DNA of 64,000 nucleotides from Frischella japonica (lineage in GTDB: Bacteria > Pseudomonadota > Gammaproteobacteria > Enterobacterales > Orbaceae). How positions within the stretch are numbered: the stretch's first letter is position 1; every line of letters starts with the position of its first letter. Shown piece by piece: positions 24,984-35,370 of the stretch. The position numbers and the translations under genes were made by a program. The stretch spans positions 1 through 64,000 of the forward strand of contig NZ_JABURY010000008.1 of NCBI RefSeq assembly GCF_014489845.1, read 5' to 3'. The notes below the pieces were generated by a model that ran no database searches, was not told the DNA's origin, and worked only from the letters and a program-made list of their open reading frames with translations.

Positions 24984-25250
24984 ATGAAAGGTGTTATTCG
25001 ACTTGGTGATTCAACGACGCATGGCGGTAAAGTGCTCTCAGCATCATCAACCCTTATTGTTTTTAATAAGGGAGTTGCTAGGGTTGGCGATATGGTAACT
25101 TGTCCTTATAAAGGTCATGGCGTTAACCCGATTATTGAAGGTGATCCTTTATTTAATGATCAAGGAAAACCAATTGCCTTTCACGGACATAAAACAGCAT
25201 GTGGCTGTAAACTAATTTCGTCATTATCTAATTTTGGTATCAAAAAATAA
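24984..25250 (+). CDS. PAAR-repeat spike tip protein
   Basis: An 88-residue single PAAR domain: VIRLGDSTTHGGKVLSAS at the start, CPYKGHGVNPIIEGD in the middle and AFHGHKTACGCKLIS at the end, with the spaced Cys/His of the zinc site at the cone tip. PAAR proteins sharpen the VgrG spike and carry effectors. It overlaps the next start by one base (TAATG), so the two are coupled. Confidence 0.92.
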   Translation: MKGVIRLGDSTTHGGKVLSASSTLIVFNKGVARVGDMVTCPYKGHGVNPIIEGDPLFNDQGKPIAFHGHKTACGCKLISSLSNFGIKK

Positions 25251-26461
25251 TGGCAATAGATTTTAAATTATTACCGGATGAAATACATTTGAAGAAACCG
25301 TTTCCTTGGTGGGGCTGGGGGATCGTTTTACTTATTTTCATGTTAGTTGGATTGATTGTCTTTATCTTGTTACAGTTAGATTCACAACTAGAACTCAGAG
25401 ATGTGATAATGTGGGGTATGATTTTCCCGTTCATCAGTTGGCTATTAGTTGTTTTTTGTTGGATATTTGTTCGTGGTTTTAAAGAAGTCTATACCGAAAG
25501 ATGTAATAAATTGCGTCAAGAACGCAAGGAAATGCTAATTGCTTATGGACAGCGCCCATTATATATCATTCATAATGAAATCAATTCTGAATTTGGAGTA
25601 TTGCAGCATGCAGTAAAACTTACTGAGCAATTGGTTGCGTTAGAAGCTAGAATTCCATATAAGGGCGGTAATCCTATTTTCCATTCAAGATTACCATTAC
25701 CTATCAATATATCTCCAAACCAGTTTGAAGAAAGAATCAAACTGATTTTTGACCATTTGAAGTCAACATCTTCTATGTTTTTAACAACACCGTTTGAGAT
25801 TTTTCCTTTCCATGTGCGTTTATTTGTTGATGTCCCTATTTCATCTGAGAATATAGAGAAAATGTGGAATGATATTATTGAAAATACAGAAAATTTCGCA
25901 AGTTGGCAAATTATTGACCCAAGACAAGGTACTACTTTTTTGGATAGTTGGTTAGATAATAGTGAGCATGATGATGAATTGCTTTGGTGTATTAGCCTAC
26001 ATTTATTTGAACATCCTAAACCTTATTATTCAGAGGCGATGACAAGCCTCATTTGCCTTGGGGGGAATATAATTAAAAATCAAAACATTATTAAATATAT
26101 TACAATGAATAAAATTGAACTTGTTTCATTACATCGGACTGAAGAAGGTGATGATTTATCTAATGTATTAGAGCATGCGCAAATATGGGGGAAAGCAGAT
26201 AATACAGAATTATTTTCCTCTTTATGGTTAAATCAGCTATCTCCAGATAATCATGTCAATCTATTAGCAAAATATGGCGAGCAACAAGTATTAATGGAGC
26301 ACATTTATGATATTGATAGATTATTTGGTATTGCTGGTAATAACAATTATTGGCTTTCTTTGGCATTAGCGGCTGAATATTGTAATGAGGCTAAAAATAA
26401 GCAGTTAATTGTTGGGCAAGAAGGAAATCGCTTTAATGCGACAATAGTTGCAAAATTATAA
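25250..26461 (+). CDS. T6SS-cassette membrane protein of unknown function
   Basis: A 403-residue protein with two N-terminal transmembrane helices (about residues 22-43 and 50-75) and a large soluble C-terminal part. The latter includes NPIFHSRLPLPINISPNQFEE and PFHVRLFVDVPISSENIEKMW. I have seen proteins of this layout next to PAAR genes in T6SS islands but cannot name a function. Coupling to PAAR suggests it is either an effector with a membrane segment or an accessory/immunity protein for the PAAR module. Confidence 0.65.
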   Translation: MAIDFKLLPDEIHLKKPFPWWGWGIVLLIFMLVGLIVFILLQLDSQLELRDVIMWGMIFPFISWLLVVFCWIFVRGFKEVYTERCNKLRQERKEMLIAYGQRPLYIIHNEINSEFGVLQHAVKLTEQLVALEARIPYKGGNPIFHSRLPLPINISPNQFEERIKLIFDHLKSTSSMFLTTPFEIFPFHVRLFVDVPISSENIEKMWNDIIENTENFASWQIIDPRQGTTFLDSWLDNSEHDDELLWCISLHLFEHPKPYYSEAMTSLICLGGNIIKNQNIIKYITMNKIELVSLHRTEEGDDLSNVLEHAQIWGKADNTELFSSLWLNQLSPDNHVNLLAKYGEQQVLMEHIYDIDRLFGIAGNNNYWLSLALAAEYCNEAKNKQLIVGQEGNRFNATIVAKL

Positions 26462-27198
26462 ACTGTTTTTTATTCATCACTTTAATCTATTTTGTTACGT
26501 GTTCTGACAATTTCAGATATTCGACATATCAAATATTGTTGAAAAGTACATTATGTTAGCAACATTTTTTAAAGCGATAAAATTCATAATCTGTTTTAAT
26601 AATATCGCGATGGTGTACTTGCTTATCGAGTAAGGCTATTATCATTTTTGATTGGTAAATAAAGTCGCCCGTTCTAAAAATACTAAATTTTGTTCCATGA
26701 TAATATTAACGTGTTCATCTAGTTGGTTAATCAGCTCAAATAGCAATGCTGTCCTTTTTAGGAGAGAAATTTAAAAGATAATATAATTAATAGGTTATAA
26801 TAACGATAAAAAGGGTTTTGAAAATAAAATACCCGTTTATCTTGTTGCCAACAAAGTTTATTGTATATTGCGGTATCGTTTACTGCCGTGTTGGTAGTTA
26901 AATTAAAATCAGCGCTTATTACGTCGAGTGATTTTCGATTTTTAGCCTGGGTGTGATCCTCAGGGATTCTCTATAAAACTACTGGATTGCCTTGATACAC
27001 TGTTCTGCATCTTTCTTAGATAATTTGGTGGCTAACTAGGTAGCAAAATGAAAAATATCGATTATCAAATAAAATGTTACATGCCCTTAAACAGGCACGC
27101 AGACATGTATAGCACGATATGAATAAAAGCCGATATCTTTAATATCAATTAAAATAAATCTTATCTAAAAGTAGAAACTAAAATTTATATCATAACAC
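26462..27198. other. Gene-free region with mobile-element debris
   Basis: No intact gene. One short minus-strand piece (26556-26645) looks like an IstB tail (listed separately); other short frames, for example around 26860-27060, are interrupted and unrecognised. Confidence 0.4.
26556..26645 (-). pseudogene. Possible IstB (IS21-type) C-terminal relic
   Basis: The minus strand reads ALLDKQVHHRDIIKTDYEFY and RFKKCC before a stop. The spacing resembles the C-terminus of IS21 helper ATPases (LLDRLLHHCHII...SYRFK). Only about 30 residues, so tentative. Confidence 0.35.
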
Positions 27199-27675
27199 TC
27201 ATTCATAATAACGTATCCCTAATACAGTATAATAAACTTGTCCATTGGGTGTCATGACGGTGATTTCGTCGTCAACTTTGTGACCAATTAGACTGCGAGC
27301 GACAGGACTATTAATTGAGATCCAGTTTTTTTTCGGGTCGAATTCATCAGCCCCGACGATACGATATACTTTTTCATTACCCTCATCATCCAATAGGGTT
27401 ACCCAAGCACCAAAGAAGATTCTGCCTTCTTGCATGGGATTAGGGTTAACAATGGTAAGTTGGTCTAGACGTTTAGATAAAAAGCGGACACGGCGATCGA
27501 TTTCTCGTAAGCGTCTTTTGCCATATATATACTCAGCGTTTTCACTGCGATCGCCCATGGCAGCAGCTTCAGAAACCGCTTGGGTGACTTTTGGTCGTTC
27601 TTCTTTCCAAAGATATTTTAATTCACGATCGAGTGCCAAATAGCCCTCTCTTGTTATATAATGACAGCTTGCCAT
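27199..27675 (-). CDS. greB: Transcript cleavage factor GreB
   Basis: 158 residues, the usual GreB length, when started at ATG 27675 (MASCHYITREG). The N-terminal coiled coil has the acidic tip AAAMGDRSENAEYIYGKRRLREID, which enters the RNA polymerase secondary channel to rescue backtracked complexes. The C-terminal FKBP-like domain contains PVARSLIGHKVDDEITV. Divergent from tex with a 54-base gap. Confidence 0.96.
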   Translation of the reverse strand: MASCHYITREGYLALDRELKYLWKEERPKVTQAVSEAAAMGDRSENAEYIYGKRRLREIDRRVRFLSKRLDQLTIVNPNPMQEGRIFFGAWVTLLDDEGNEKVYRIVGADEFDPKKNWISINSPVARSLIGHKVDDEITVMTPNGQVYYTVLGIRYYE

Positions 27676-27729
27676 AGTAATTTTATAACCTATTGATATT
27701 ATTAAATTGAACAATTAAGAAATGCATTT

Positions 27730-30024
27730 ATGATAAATACGCAAATCAGCCATATTATAGCGGGTGAACTGACCGTAAAACCAGAACAAGTTTTAGCTGC
27801 TATTACTTTATTAGATGAAGGCAGTACTGTCCCTTTTATTGCACGTTACCGTAAAGAGGTTACGGGTGGACTCGATGATACGCAATTGCGTACGTTAGAT
27901 AGTCGTTTAAGTTATTTACGTGAATTAAATGATCGCAAACAAACTATTCTTAAATCAATTGTTGAGCAAGGTAAATTAACGCCAGAATTGGAAAAAACTA
28001 TTACTAATACTCTAAACAAAACTGAACTCGAAGATCTGTATTTACCTTTTAAACCGAAACGTCGTACCCGTGGGCAAATCGCGATTGAAGCCGGTTTAAC
28101 ACCTTTAGCTGAGCGTTTATGGCAACAACCTAATTTGGATCCCGATACCGAGGCCTCTCAATATATTGATGCAGATAAAGGGATTACCGATACTAAAACT
28201 GCTTTAGATGGGGCACGTTATATTCTAATGGAACGTTTTGCGGAAGATGCTGCATTATTGGCAAAAATTCGCCACTATTTATGGAATAACGCGCATTTAG
28301 TATCGCAACTAATCACCGGTAAAGCGGAAGAAGGTGCGAAATTCCAAGATTATTTTGATCATCATGAGCGCATTGCCAAAGTACCATCGCATCGTGCGTT
28401 AGCTATGTTTCGAGGACGTAACGAAGGCATTTTACAACTGTCGTTAAATGCCGATCCGCTTTCCGAAGAGCCACCAAAAGAGAGCTATTGTGAGCAGATA
28501 ATAACTGATCATCTAAACATCCATTTTAATGATCAACCTGCTGATAAATGGCGTAAAGCAGTGATCAGTTGGACATGGCGCATTAAGATTTTAATGCACA
28601 TGGAGACCGATTTAATGACAACATTACGTGAACAAGCGGAAGAGGAAGCGATTAATGTGTTCGCAGCTAATTTGCATGATATGTTAATGGCTGCGCCAGC
28701 AGGTATGAAAGTGACTATGGGAATGGATCCGGGGTTACGTACCGGCGTTAAAATTGCTGTGGTTGATCAAACTGGCAAATTAGTAGCGACGGACACCATC
28801 TACCCTCACACTGGACAAACCGATAAAGCGGCTATGGTGATAGCTGCATTATGTATCAAATATCAGGTCGAATTGGTGGCAATTGGCAATGGTACCGCTT
28901 CACGCGAAACAGAACGGTTTTATTTGGATGTACAAAAACGTTACCCTGAGGTTAAAGCTCAAAAGGTGATTGTGAGTGAAGCTGGAGCATCGGTATATTC
29001 GGCATCAGAATTAGCAGCACAAGAATTTCCTGATCTTGATGTTTCGTTACGTGGTGCTGTATCAATTGCACGTCGCTTACAAGATCCACTGGCTGAGCTA
29101 GTTAAAATCGATCCAAAATCGATTGGGGTTGGGCAATACCAACATGATGTTAGTCAAAGTCAGTTAGCCAAAAAGTTAGATGCTGTAGTTGAAGACGGGG
29201 TAAATGCGGTTGGAGTAAATTTAAACACCGCATCAGTTATGCTACTCTCGCGCATTGCTGGTTTAAATAAAGTGATTGCGCAAAATATTGTTGATTATCG
29301 TAATGATAATGGACAATTTGCTGATCGTAAACAGTTATTAAAAGTCGCACGATTAGGACCAAAAGCATTTGAACAGTGTGCAGGATTTTTACGTATTATG
29401 GATGGTAAGAATCCGCTTGATGCTTCAGCAGTACATCCAGAAGCATATCCAGTGGTTGAAAGAATTTTAACCACCGTGCATAAACCCTTAAAAGAAGTCA
29501 TGGGTGATGCGGTTTTGTTGCGGTCATTAAAAGCGGTTGATTTTACGGATGAGCACTTTGGTGTACCCACAGTAACCGATATAATTAAAGAGCTTGATAA
29601 GCCAGGACGCGATCCAAGACCAGAATTTAAAACCGCCCAATTTACCGAAAATGTGGAAACCCTAAATGATCTTAAAGTTGGTATGGTTATGGAAGGTGCC
29701 GTGACTAACGTGACCAACTTTGGGGCATTTGTCGATATCGGTGTACACCAAGATGGATTAGTACATATTTCTGCTTTAGCGGATCAATTTGTTGAGGATC
29801 CCCGTTCAGTGGTGAAAACCGGCGATATTGTCAAAGTTAAAGTAATGGAAGTCGATATTGCACGTAAACGGATTGGTTTATCAATGCGCTTAAATGATCA
29901 AGCTGTAGCAAATAAAAACAGTGATCAGCCACGCAAACCAGCGCAATCTAAACCGGTTAAATCGACTTCAGTGACCAATAGTGCCATGGGTAATGCGTTT
30001 GCTGAGGCATTTAAAAACAAATAA
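27730..30024 (+). CDS. tex: Tex RNA-binding transcription accessory protein
   Basis: 764 residues. N-terminal Tex domain ([17 protein letters not shown]), YqgF/RNase H-like domain near 330-460 ([17 protein letters not shown]), helix-hairpin-helix region near 500-560 ([15 protein letters not shown]) and a C-terminal S1 RNA-binding domain at about 650-722 ([20 protein letters not shown]). The protein acts in transcription; in E. coli it is also called YhgF. The greB-tex divergent arrangement is common in gammaproteobacteria. murB follows after 12 bases. Confidence 0.96.
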   Translation: MINTQISHIIAGELTVKPEQVLAAITLLDEGSTVPFIARYRKEVTGGLDDTQLRTLDSRLSYLRELNDRKQTILKSIVEQGKLTPELEKTITNTLNKTELEDLYLPFKPKRRTRGQIAIEAGLTPLAERLWQQPNLDPDTEASQYIDADKGITDTKTALDGARYILMERFAEDAALLAKIRHYLWNNAHLVSQLITGKAEEGAKFQDYFDHHERIAKVPSHRALAMFRGRNEGILQLSLNADPLSEEPPKESYCEQIITDHLNIHFNDQPADKWRKAVISWTWRIKILMHMETDLMTTLREQAEEEAINVFAANLHDMLMAAPAGMKVTMGMDPGLRTGVKIAVVDQTGKLVATDTIYPHTGQTDKAAMVIAALCIKYQVELVAIGNGTASRETERFYLDVQKRYPEVKAQKVIVSEAGASVYSASELAAQEFPDLDVSLRGAVSIARRLQDPLAELVKIDPKSIGVGQYQHDVSQSQLAKKLDAVVEDGVNAVGVNLNTASVMLLSRIAGLNKVIAQNIVDYRNDNGQFADRKQLLKVARLGPKAFEQCAGFLRIMDGKNPLDASAVHPEAYPVVERILTTVHKPLKEVMGDAVLLRSLKAVDFTDEHFGVPTVTDIIKELDKPGRDPRPEFKTAQFTENVETLNDLKVGMVMEGAVTNVTNFGAFVDIGVHQDGLVHISALADQFVEDPRSVVKTGDIVKVKVMEVDIARKRIGLSMRLNDQAVANKNSDQPRKPAQSKPVKSTSVTNSAMGNAFAEAFKNK

Positions 30025-30036
30025 AAGGGCAGAATA

Positions 30037-31053
30037 ATGAAATATCTGATTCCCAATACTTTTCATTTGCCAGTTTATGCTAAAGCTGTGGTAACAATTG
30101 ACAGTACTGAACAGCTTTTAGCACATTATCAAACTGCGCAACAGCAAAATTGGCCTTTTTTAGTGATAGGTCAGGGGAGTAATACTCTATTTACAGAAAA
30201 TTTTGCAGGTATGGTGATTATCAATCGAATTCGAGGTTACACCATTGAAGAACATGCAGATGCTTGGCGAGTTACTGTTGGTGCCGGTATGATTTGGCAT
30301 GATCTTGTCAAAATGACAGTTGAACAAGCTATGCCAGGTTTAGAAAATTTAGCGATGATTCCTGGGTGTGTTGGTTCGGCAGCGATTCAAAATATTGGTG
30401 CTTATGGTGTCGAGTTTCAAAAGTTTGCTGATTATGTTGATCTGCTTGAATTATCGACCGGCAAATTAATTCGTGTTACCGATGGTCAATATGGTTATCG
30501 GGATAGTGTATTTAAATCACAGTATCTTCATGGTTATGTGGTCGTTAATGTAGGTATTAAGTTAGCTAAAGATTGGCAACCCGTATTAAGTTATGGAGAG
30601 TTAACTCAGTTCGATCCCGTTCAAGTCACAGCAAACATGATTTTAGAGAAAGTATGTGCAATTCGGTCGGCCAAATTACCAGATCCGCAGGTGCTAGGTA
30701 ATGGGGGTAGTTTCTTCAAAAATCCAGTGATTGAAACTGCTCAAGCGCAAGCTATGTTACAAAATTATCCAAACATGCCATATTATCCACAAGCGAATGG
30801 TCAAGTTAAGTTAGCTGCCGGTTGGCTAATTGATCAGTGCGGTTTGAAAGGGTATCAATTGGGTGGAGCCGCGGTGCATGATAAACAAGCTTTAGTGTTA
30901 GTCAATAAACATCAAGCTACGTCACAAGATGTGATAGATTTAGCTCGTTTAGTGAGAAATCATGTTCAGCAAAAATTTGCAGTGGTCTTATCGCCAGAAA
31001 TTCGTTTTATTGGTGCTTTGGCTGAATTAGATGCAGACCAATTACTTGGTTAA
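30037..31053 (+). CDS. murB: UDP-N-acetylenolpyruvoylglucosamine reductase
   Basis: A 338-residue FAD enzyme that makes UDP-MurNAc, the second committed step of peptidoglycan synthesis. FAD-binding strings VIGQGSNTLF and MIPGCVGSAAIQNIGAYG are present, then GYRDSVFK and LGNGGSFFKNPV with the catalytic Ser, and a final Glu in SPEIRFIG. The length and C-terminal loop fit the type I (E. coli) form. It is followed by an MFS gene and birA; murB-birA adjacency is typical of gammaproteobacteria. Confidence 0.96.
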   Translation: MKYLIPNTFHLPVYAKAVVTIDSTEQLLAHYQTAQQQNWPFLVIGQGSNTLFTENFAGMVIINRIRGYTIEEHADAWRVTVGAGMIWHDLVKMTVEQAMPGLENLAMIPGCVGSAAIQNIGAYGVEFQKFADYVDLLELSTGKLIRVTDGQYGYRDSVFKSQYLHGYVVVNVGIKLAKDWQPVLSYGELTQFDPVQVTANMILEKVCAIRSAKLPDPQVLGNGGSFFKNPVIETAQAQAMLQNYPNMPYYPQANGQVKLAAGWLIDQCGLKGYQLGGAAVHDKQALVLVNKHQATSQDVIDLARLVRNHVQQKFAVVLSPEIRFIGALAELDADQLLG

Positions 31054-31142
31054 TAATGAGAATGCTGTAACCCCATAATGAAGAGTGATATTGAACCTAC
31101 AATTATGGATTTTGATAATTGTTATGTTTTAGAGATATACAC

Positions 31143-32285
31143 ATGGGCCATCGATCCTATTCTTTTCCTCTTTTATTGATAAGTCTAGTATTTTTCACTA
31201 TCTCTTTATCAACTTTGAATACTCAAGTTCCATTATGGTTAAAGCATAATGATTTTTCAATGTCGCAAATTGGTATTGTGGGGTCCAGTTATTTCATCGG
31301 TAACTTAGTTGGTGCAATGCTAGCAAATTGGTTAATCGGCAAATTTAATGCCAAAAAAACATATAGTGCAGTATGTGGCTTATTTATTGTTGCTACACTC
31401 GGTTTAAGTCTATCTATGGATGTGTATAGTTGGTCATTTTGGCGATTGATTATCGGGATAGCTTGTGCAATCACTTGGGTAATAGTGGAAAGCTGCATTT
31501 TAGTCACCGGTAGCATTCATAATCGTGGTAAAATGCTCGCAGCGTATATGACGACTTACTATTTAGGTACGGTGTTTGGGCAAGCATTGTTACGTTATTT
31601 CCCCAAAAATATACTCTATTTTGGCTTAGTCATTATGACATTAATGATGCTAGCTGTTTTTTTCATCTTATTGACGTATTACAAGTTGCCACATAGGAAA
31701 AGAAATAGTTTTAATCTGTTACCAATGATTTTACATAAACCGGCTCGTTTCGGATTAGTTGGCTGTGTGATTGCCGGTATGATTATTGGATCAATTTATT
31801 CGTTACTACCGGCTTATTATTCTTACTTAGGGTATAATGATCAAATGGTGGCAAATTGGATTATTTTATTGATTATATCCGGTGTAATAGCACAAACTCC
31901 CGTAGGTTGGTGTGCCGATAAATTTGGTAAAGCACGACTATTGTTGGTGGAAATGCTTATCGCTATAGTGGCTTGTTTATTATTAATTAGCCATCATTTT
32001 ACCATTTTAGCCACGATATTTTTTGGTGCTGCGATATATACGGTCTATCCAATTGCAATGGCATGGGCATGCCAAACGGTGAAAAAACAAGATATTGTTG
32101 CTATGAATCAAGCCATGTTATTAGTTAATACCTTAGGGAGTCTGATCGCGCCAGCGGTTATTGCATTAGCTATGGATTGGTTAGGCATTCAATATTTATT
32201 TATCAGTTTTATGATAATTTCATTATATTTTGCTTGGTTATTGGCATGGAATTTATTAAAAAGTAAACGGAGTGACTATGCGTGA
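31143..32285 (+). CDS. MFS transporter (YcaD-like)
   Basis: About 380 residues with twelve predicted hydrophobic segments starting at LLLISLVFFTISLSTLNTQVP. The family pattern SSYFIGNLVGAMLANWLIGK is followed by RLIIGIACAITWVIVESCIL (the E in helix 4 is typical of this YcaD/YfkF-like group), and TPVGWCADKFGKARLL lies between helices 8 and 9. The ATG at 31143 is preferred to an upstream TTG at 31119. It overlaps the birA start. Substrate unknown. Confidence 0.85.
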   Translation: MGHRSYSFPLLLISLVFFTISLSTLNTQVPLWLKHNDFSMSQIGIVGSSYFIGNLVGAMLANWLIGKFNAKKTYSAVCGLFIVATLGLSLSMDVYSWSFWRLIIGIACAITWVIVESCILVTGSIHNRGKMLAAYMTTYYLGTVFGQALLRYFPKNILYFGLVIMTLMMLAVFFILLTYYKLPHRKRNSFNLLPMILHKPARFGLVGCVIAGMIIGSIYSLLPAYYSYLGYNDQMVANWIILLIISGVIAQTPVGWCADKFGKARLLLVEMLIAIVACLLLISHHFTILATIFFGAAIYTVYPIAMAWACQTVKKQDIVAMNQAMLLVNTLGSLIAPAVIALAMDWLGIQYLFISFMIISLYFAWLLAWNLLKSKRSDYA

Positions 32286-33255
32286 TTTATCCAACCCACT
32301 TAAACTAATTACCCTATTATCTGATGGTGAATTTCATTCTGGTGAAGAGCTTGCAATTGAATTTGGCATCACGCGAGCAGGCATAAATAAGTATATTAAG
32401 TTAATTAAACAATGGGGATTAGAGATTACTTCGACCCAAGGAAAAGGTTATCAATTAGCTTATCCTATTGATTTGTTAATGATTGATAAAATTGAACAAT
32501 ATTATAGAACCTTCTCGCATTCTGCACTCGATTTTGAAATATTACCAGTAATTGATTCTACGAATCAGTATTTATTAGACAAAATTGGTGAATTGCAATC
32601 GGGTTTTGCTTGTGCAGCTGAATATCAACAAGCGGGTAGAGGTCGGCGCGGACGCCAGTGGTTCTCACCTTTTGGTAGTAATCTTTATTTCTCAATGTAC
32701 TGGCGCCTTGAGCAGGGCCCTGCAGCAGCGATGGGACTGAGCTTAGTTATTGGAATTGTTATTGCTAATGTGTTGCGTCAATTGTCAGGTCAAGAAATTA
32801 AGGTTAAGTGGCCGAATGATCTTTATCTGAATGATAAAAAGCTAGCGGGTATATTAGTTGAATTAGCTGGTAAAACCGGTGATGTTGCACATGTCGTGAT
32901 GGGATCGGGAATTAATTTAATGATGCATAACCCAGATCACGATATTGTCAATCAAGCTTGGGCTAATCTAGGATATATTGATCGCAATTTACTAGTCGCC
33001 AATTTATTAAATCAACTTCGAGAAGCAATGTGCTGTTTTGAACAGCAAGGGTTGCATGCATTTATTAATGAATGGATGCTGTTAGATAATTTTGTTGGGC
33101 GCCCTGTTAAGTTACTGATTGGTGACAAAATTATTAAAGGGATTGCGCGAGGGATTAATGATCAAGGTGCTTTACTCTTAGAACAAGATGGTCATATAAC
33201 ACCATATATTGGTGGCGAGATATCATTACGGGCAGATCATGTATCAAAGGACTGA
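32278..33255 (+). CDS. birA: Biotin ligase / biotin operon repressor
   Basis: 325 residues from ATG 32278, which overlaps the MFS stop by eight bases. An N-terminal winged helix (FGITRAGINKYIKLIKQWG) is present, so it is the bifunctional repressor type. The ligase domain has the biotinyl-AMP loop GRGRRGRQW near 120, VKWPNDLYLNDKKLAGILVE, and the C-terminal domain. It attaches biotin to acetyl-CoA carboxylase and represses biotin synthesis. Confidence 0.95.
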   Translation: MRDLSNPLKLITLLSDGEFHSGEELAIEFGITRAGINKYIKLIKQWGLEITSTQGKGYQLAYPIDLLMIDKIEQYYRTFSHSALDFEILPVIDSTNQYLLDKIGELQSGFACAAEYQQAGRGRRGRQWFSPFGSNLYFSMYWRLEQGPAAAMGLSLVIGIVIANVLRQLSGQEIKVKWPNDLYLNDKKLAGILVELAGKTGDVAHVVMGSGINLMMHNPDHDIVNQAWANLGYIDRNLLVANLLNQLREAMCCFEQQGLHAFINEWMLLDNFVGRPVKLLIGDKIIKGIARGINDQGALLLEQDGHITPYIGGEISLRADHVSKD

Positions 33256-33495
33256 TTTTCAAATTGCTTTATGCGATTGTTCTTATCAGTAGGCAAAAAT
33301 TTGTTTACTGAACATAGGATTAATGTTACTAACTTATCTTCAATGTTTATAGATCACTTTATAATCTGACTTAATGAACAAACTCAATATCCATCTTTTA
33401 ACACCTACTTGATAGTATATTTGTGTATTTTAAGGTCGGATAAAGCGTAAAATGTTAAGTCATTTTAGAGAAGATCTCTGCCAAGGAACTTAATA
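33256..33495. other. Gap before modF
   Basis: 240 bases without a gene or clear terminator; a ribosome binding site AAGGAA precedes modF. Confidence 0.4.
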
Positions 33496-34953
33496 ATGAT
33501 AAAGATCAATAATGCCATTTATAAAATTAATGATTATAAAACGTTTTCTATTCCGCAATTAGAGATAAATCGTGGAGAAAGTTGGGCGTTTGTTGGTAGT
33601 AATGGCAGTGGTAAATCAACATTAGTGCGAGCCTTAGCTGATGAACAAACTTTACTTACCGGTGAAGTAGTCAAGCAATTTAGCCGTATTGAGCATATTT
33701 CATTTGAACAATTACAAAAGTTGGTCGAACAACAATGGCACCGTAATAATACTGATATGCTTAGTGCTGATGAGGATGATACTGGTTTAACGACAGCGCA
33801 GATAATTCAAGAAAATATCCGTGATCCGGCGTTATGTTTGAAATTAGCACAACAATTTGGTATTGGTCATCTGCTCGACCGGCGGTTTAAATATCTTTCA
33901 ACCGGTGAAACGCGCAAAACCTTGCTTTGTCGGATTTTAATGGCTGAGCCCGAGTTATTAGTATTAGATGAACCATTTGATGGATTAGATATGCAATCTC
34001 GTTCACTGTTTGCTAATTTATTAGCTCAGTTGTCTCAACAATCAATCAGTATAGTGCTAGTACTTAATCGCTTTAATGATATTCCTAATTTTGTAACCCA
34101 TGTTGGTGTGTTGGCTGAATGTCAATTAGTAAAAACCGGATTACGGCAAACGATGTTGCAAACTGAAGTAGTAAAAAGCTTAACAAACATTGAATTATTA
34201 AGTTGTGAGCATTTACCTGAACCTGATGTTCCTCCAACCGTTTTAGCTGATGATTTACCTCGGATTATCTTGAACAATTGTCTTGTGTATTATAATGATC
34301 AAACGATTATTAATGGTTTAACTTGGCAAGTCAATGCTAATGAACATTGGCAAATTGTTGGGCCAAATGGTGCAGGTAAATCCACATTACTAAGCTTGAT
34401 TACAGGTGATCATCCGCAAGGTTATAGTAATGATTTGACGTTATTTGGTCGACGTCGCGGTAGTGGTGAAACGATCTGGGATATAAAAAAACATATTGGT
34501 TATGTTAGCAGTAGCTTGCATATGGATTACCGGGTCAGTTCAAGTGTGAAAAATGTCCTACTTTCCGGTTATTTTGATTCGATAGGAATTTATAGTGCTA
34601 TTAGTGATAAGCAGCAACAATTAGCAGATAAATGGTTGGCATTACTTAATTTAACACAACAGGCTAATCAACCGTTCCGATCTTTATCGTGGGGTCAACA
34701 ACGCTTAGTGTTAATTGCTCGAGCATTAGTTAAACATCCAACATTATTAATTTTGGATGAGCCCTTACAAGGACTCGATCAATTAAATCGTGAATGGGTT
34801 AAACGTTGGATTGATCGATTGATCCATAAGGGACATAGTCAATTATTATTCGTATCACATCATATTGAAGATGCACCAAATTGTATAACTAATCGCTTAA
34901 CTTTCGTGCAAACGGATCGTAATAATTTTCAATATCGATTTGAACAATTATAG
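33496..34953 (+). CDS. modF: Double ABC ATPase ModF-like
   Basis: 485 residues with two ABC nucleotide-binding domains: Walker A GSNGSGKST near 34 and GPNGAGKST near 290, signature LSTGETRK and LSWGQQRL, and Walker B LLVLDEPFDGLD and LLILDEPLQGLD. No membrane segments. This is the layout of ModF (PhrA), linked to molybdate transport genes in E. coli, but no mod genes are visible here, so the substrate or partner is unknown. Confidence 0.88.
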   Translation: MIKINNAIYKINDYKTFSIPQLEINRGESWAFVGSNGSGKSTLVRALADEQTLLTGEVVKQFSRIEHISFEQLQKLVEQQWHRNNTDMLSADEDDTGLTTAQIIQENIRDPALCLKLAQQFGIGHLLDRRFKYLSTGETRKTLLCRILMAEPELLVLDEPFDGLDMQSRSLFANLLAQLSQQSISIVLVLNRFNDIPNFVTHVGVLAECQLVKTGLRQTMLQTEVVKSLTNIELLSCEHLPEPDVPPTVLADDLPRIILNNCLVYYNDQTIINGLTWQVNANEHWQIVGPNGAGKSTLLSLITGDHPQGYSNDLTLFGRRRGSGETIWDIKKHIGYVSSSLHMDYRVSSSVKNVLLSGYFDSIGIYSAISDKQQQLADKWLALLNLTQQANQPFRSLSWGQQRLVLIARALVKHPTLLILDEPLQGLDQLNREWVKRWIDRLIHKGHSQLLFVSHHIEDAPNCITNRLTFVQTDRNNFQYRFEQL

Positions 34954-35370
34954 TGCATTCGGTATTCACTATTGATCTTAATGAAATAAATAGATAAAAA
35001 ATTTAATTAAATTAAATGGTTACATTGAATTTATTTGGATCTTTTTTGTCAAAAGTCTTGAAAATAAAGTGTTTGACCCAATTTATAATTTTATCCCCTT
35101 TACCTGTGGATAACTCTGTGAACAGTTTATTGATAAATGCGCTAACCTATAGAAATTGTTAGCTTTGCGTTAATTTGTTTAGAATCTAGACATAAAATAA
35201 AAAATACTTATAAATCAATTAGTTACAATAAATCAAGAGGTTCATTACAGCTTTGTAATACTTGTTTTTCAGATTTTTAACACAGATATATATAAATTAA
35301 AAAGGTCAAGTCCTTTTGGGGATAATTTTTTATTAATAGGTTTTATTGATAGTAAGTTAAGGTAAACGAT
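34954..35370. other. Long upstream region of uvrB
   Basis: 417 bases without a gene. It contains one perfect DnaA-box word (TGTGGATAA, 35105-35113). I looked for a LexA box and found none with the CTG-N10-CAG form. The last 100 bases are AT-rich and likely hold the uvrB promoter. Confidence 0.4.

Noticed and set aside
19370-26461. Complete type VI secretion system locus
   Set aside because: Only VgrG, PAAR, effector and accessory genes are present; no TssB/C, TssJ-M or ClpV in the window.
27676-27714. N-terminal extension of GreB by 13 residues
   Set aside because: Starting at 27675 gives exactly the usual 158 residues and the conserved N-terminus.
35038-35160. Possible replication origin: TGTGGATAA DnaA box and AT-rich DNA before uvrB
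   Set aside because: Only one perfect box, no box cluster, no DUE-like repeats, and no origin-linked genes (dnaA, gidA, mioC) nearby.
34954-35370. LexA/SOS box expected upstream of uvrB
   Set aside because: No CTG-N10-CAG palindrome could be found by eye; I do not claim SOS control.
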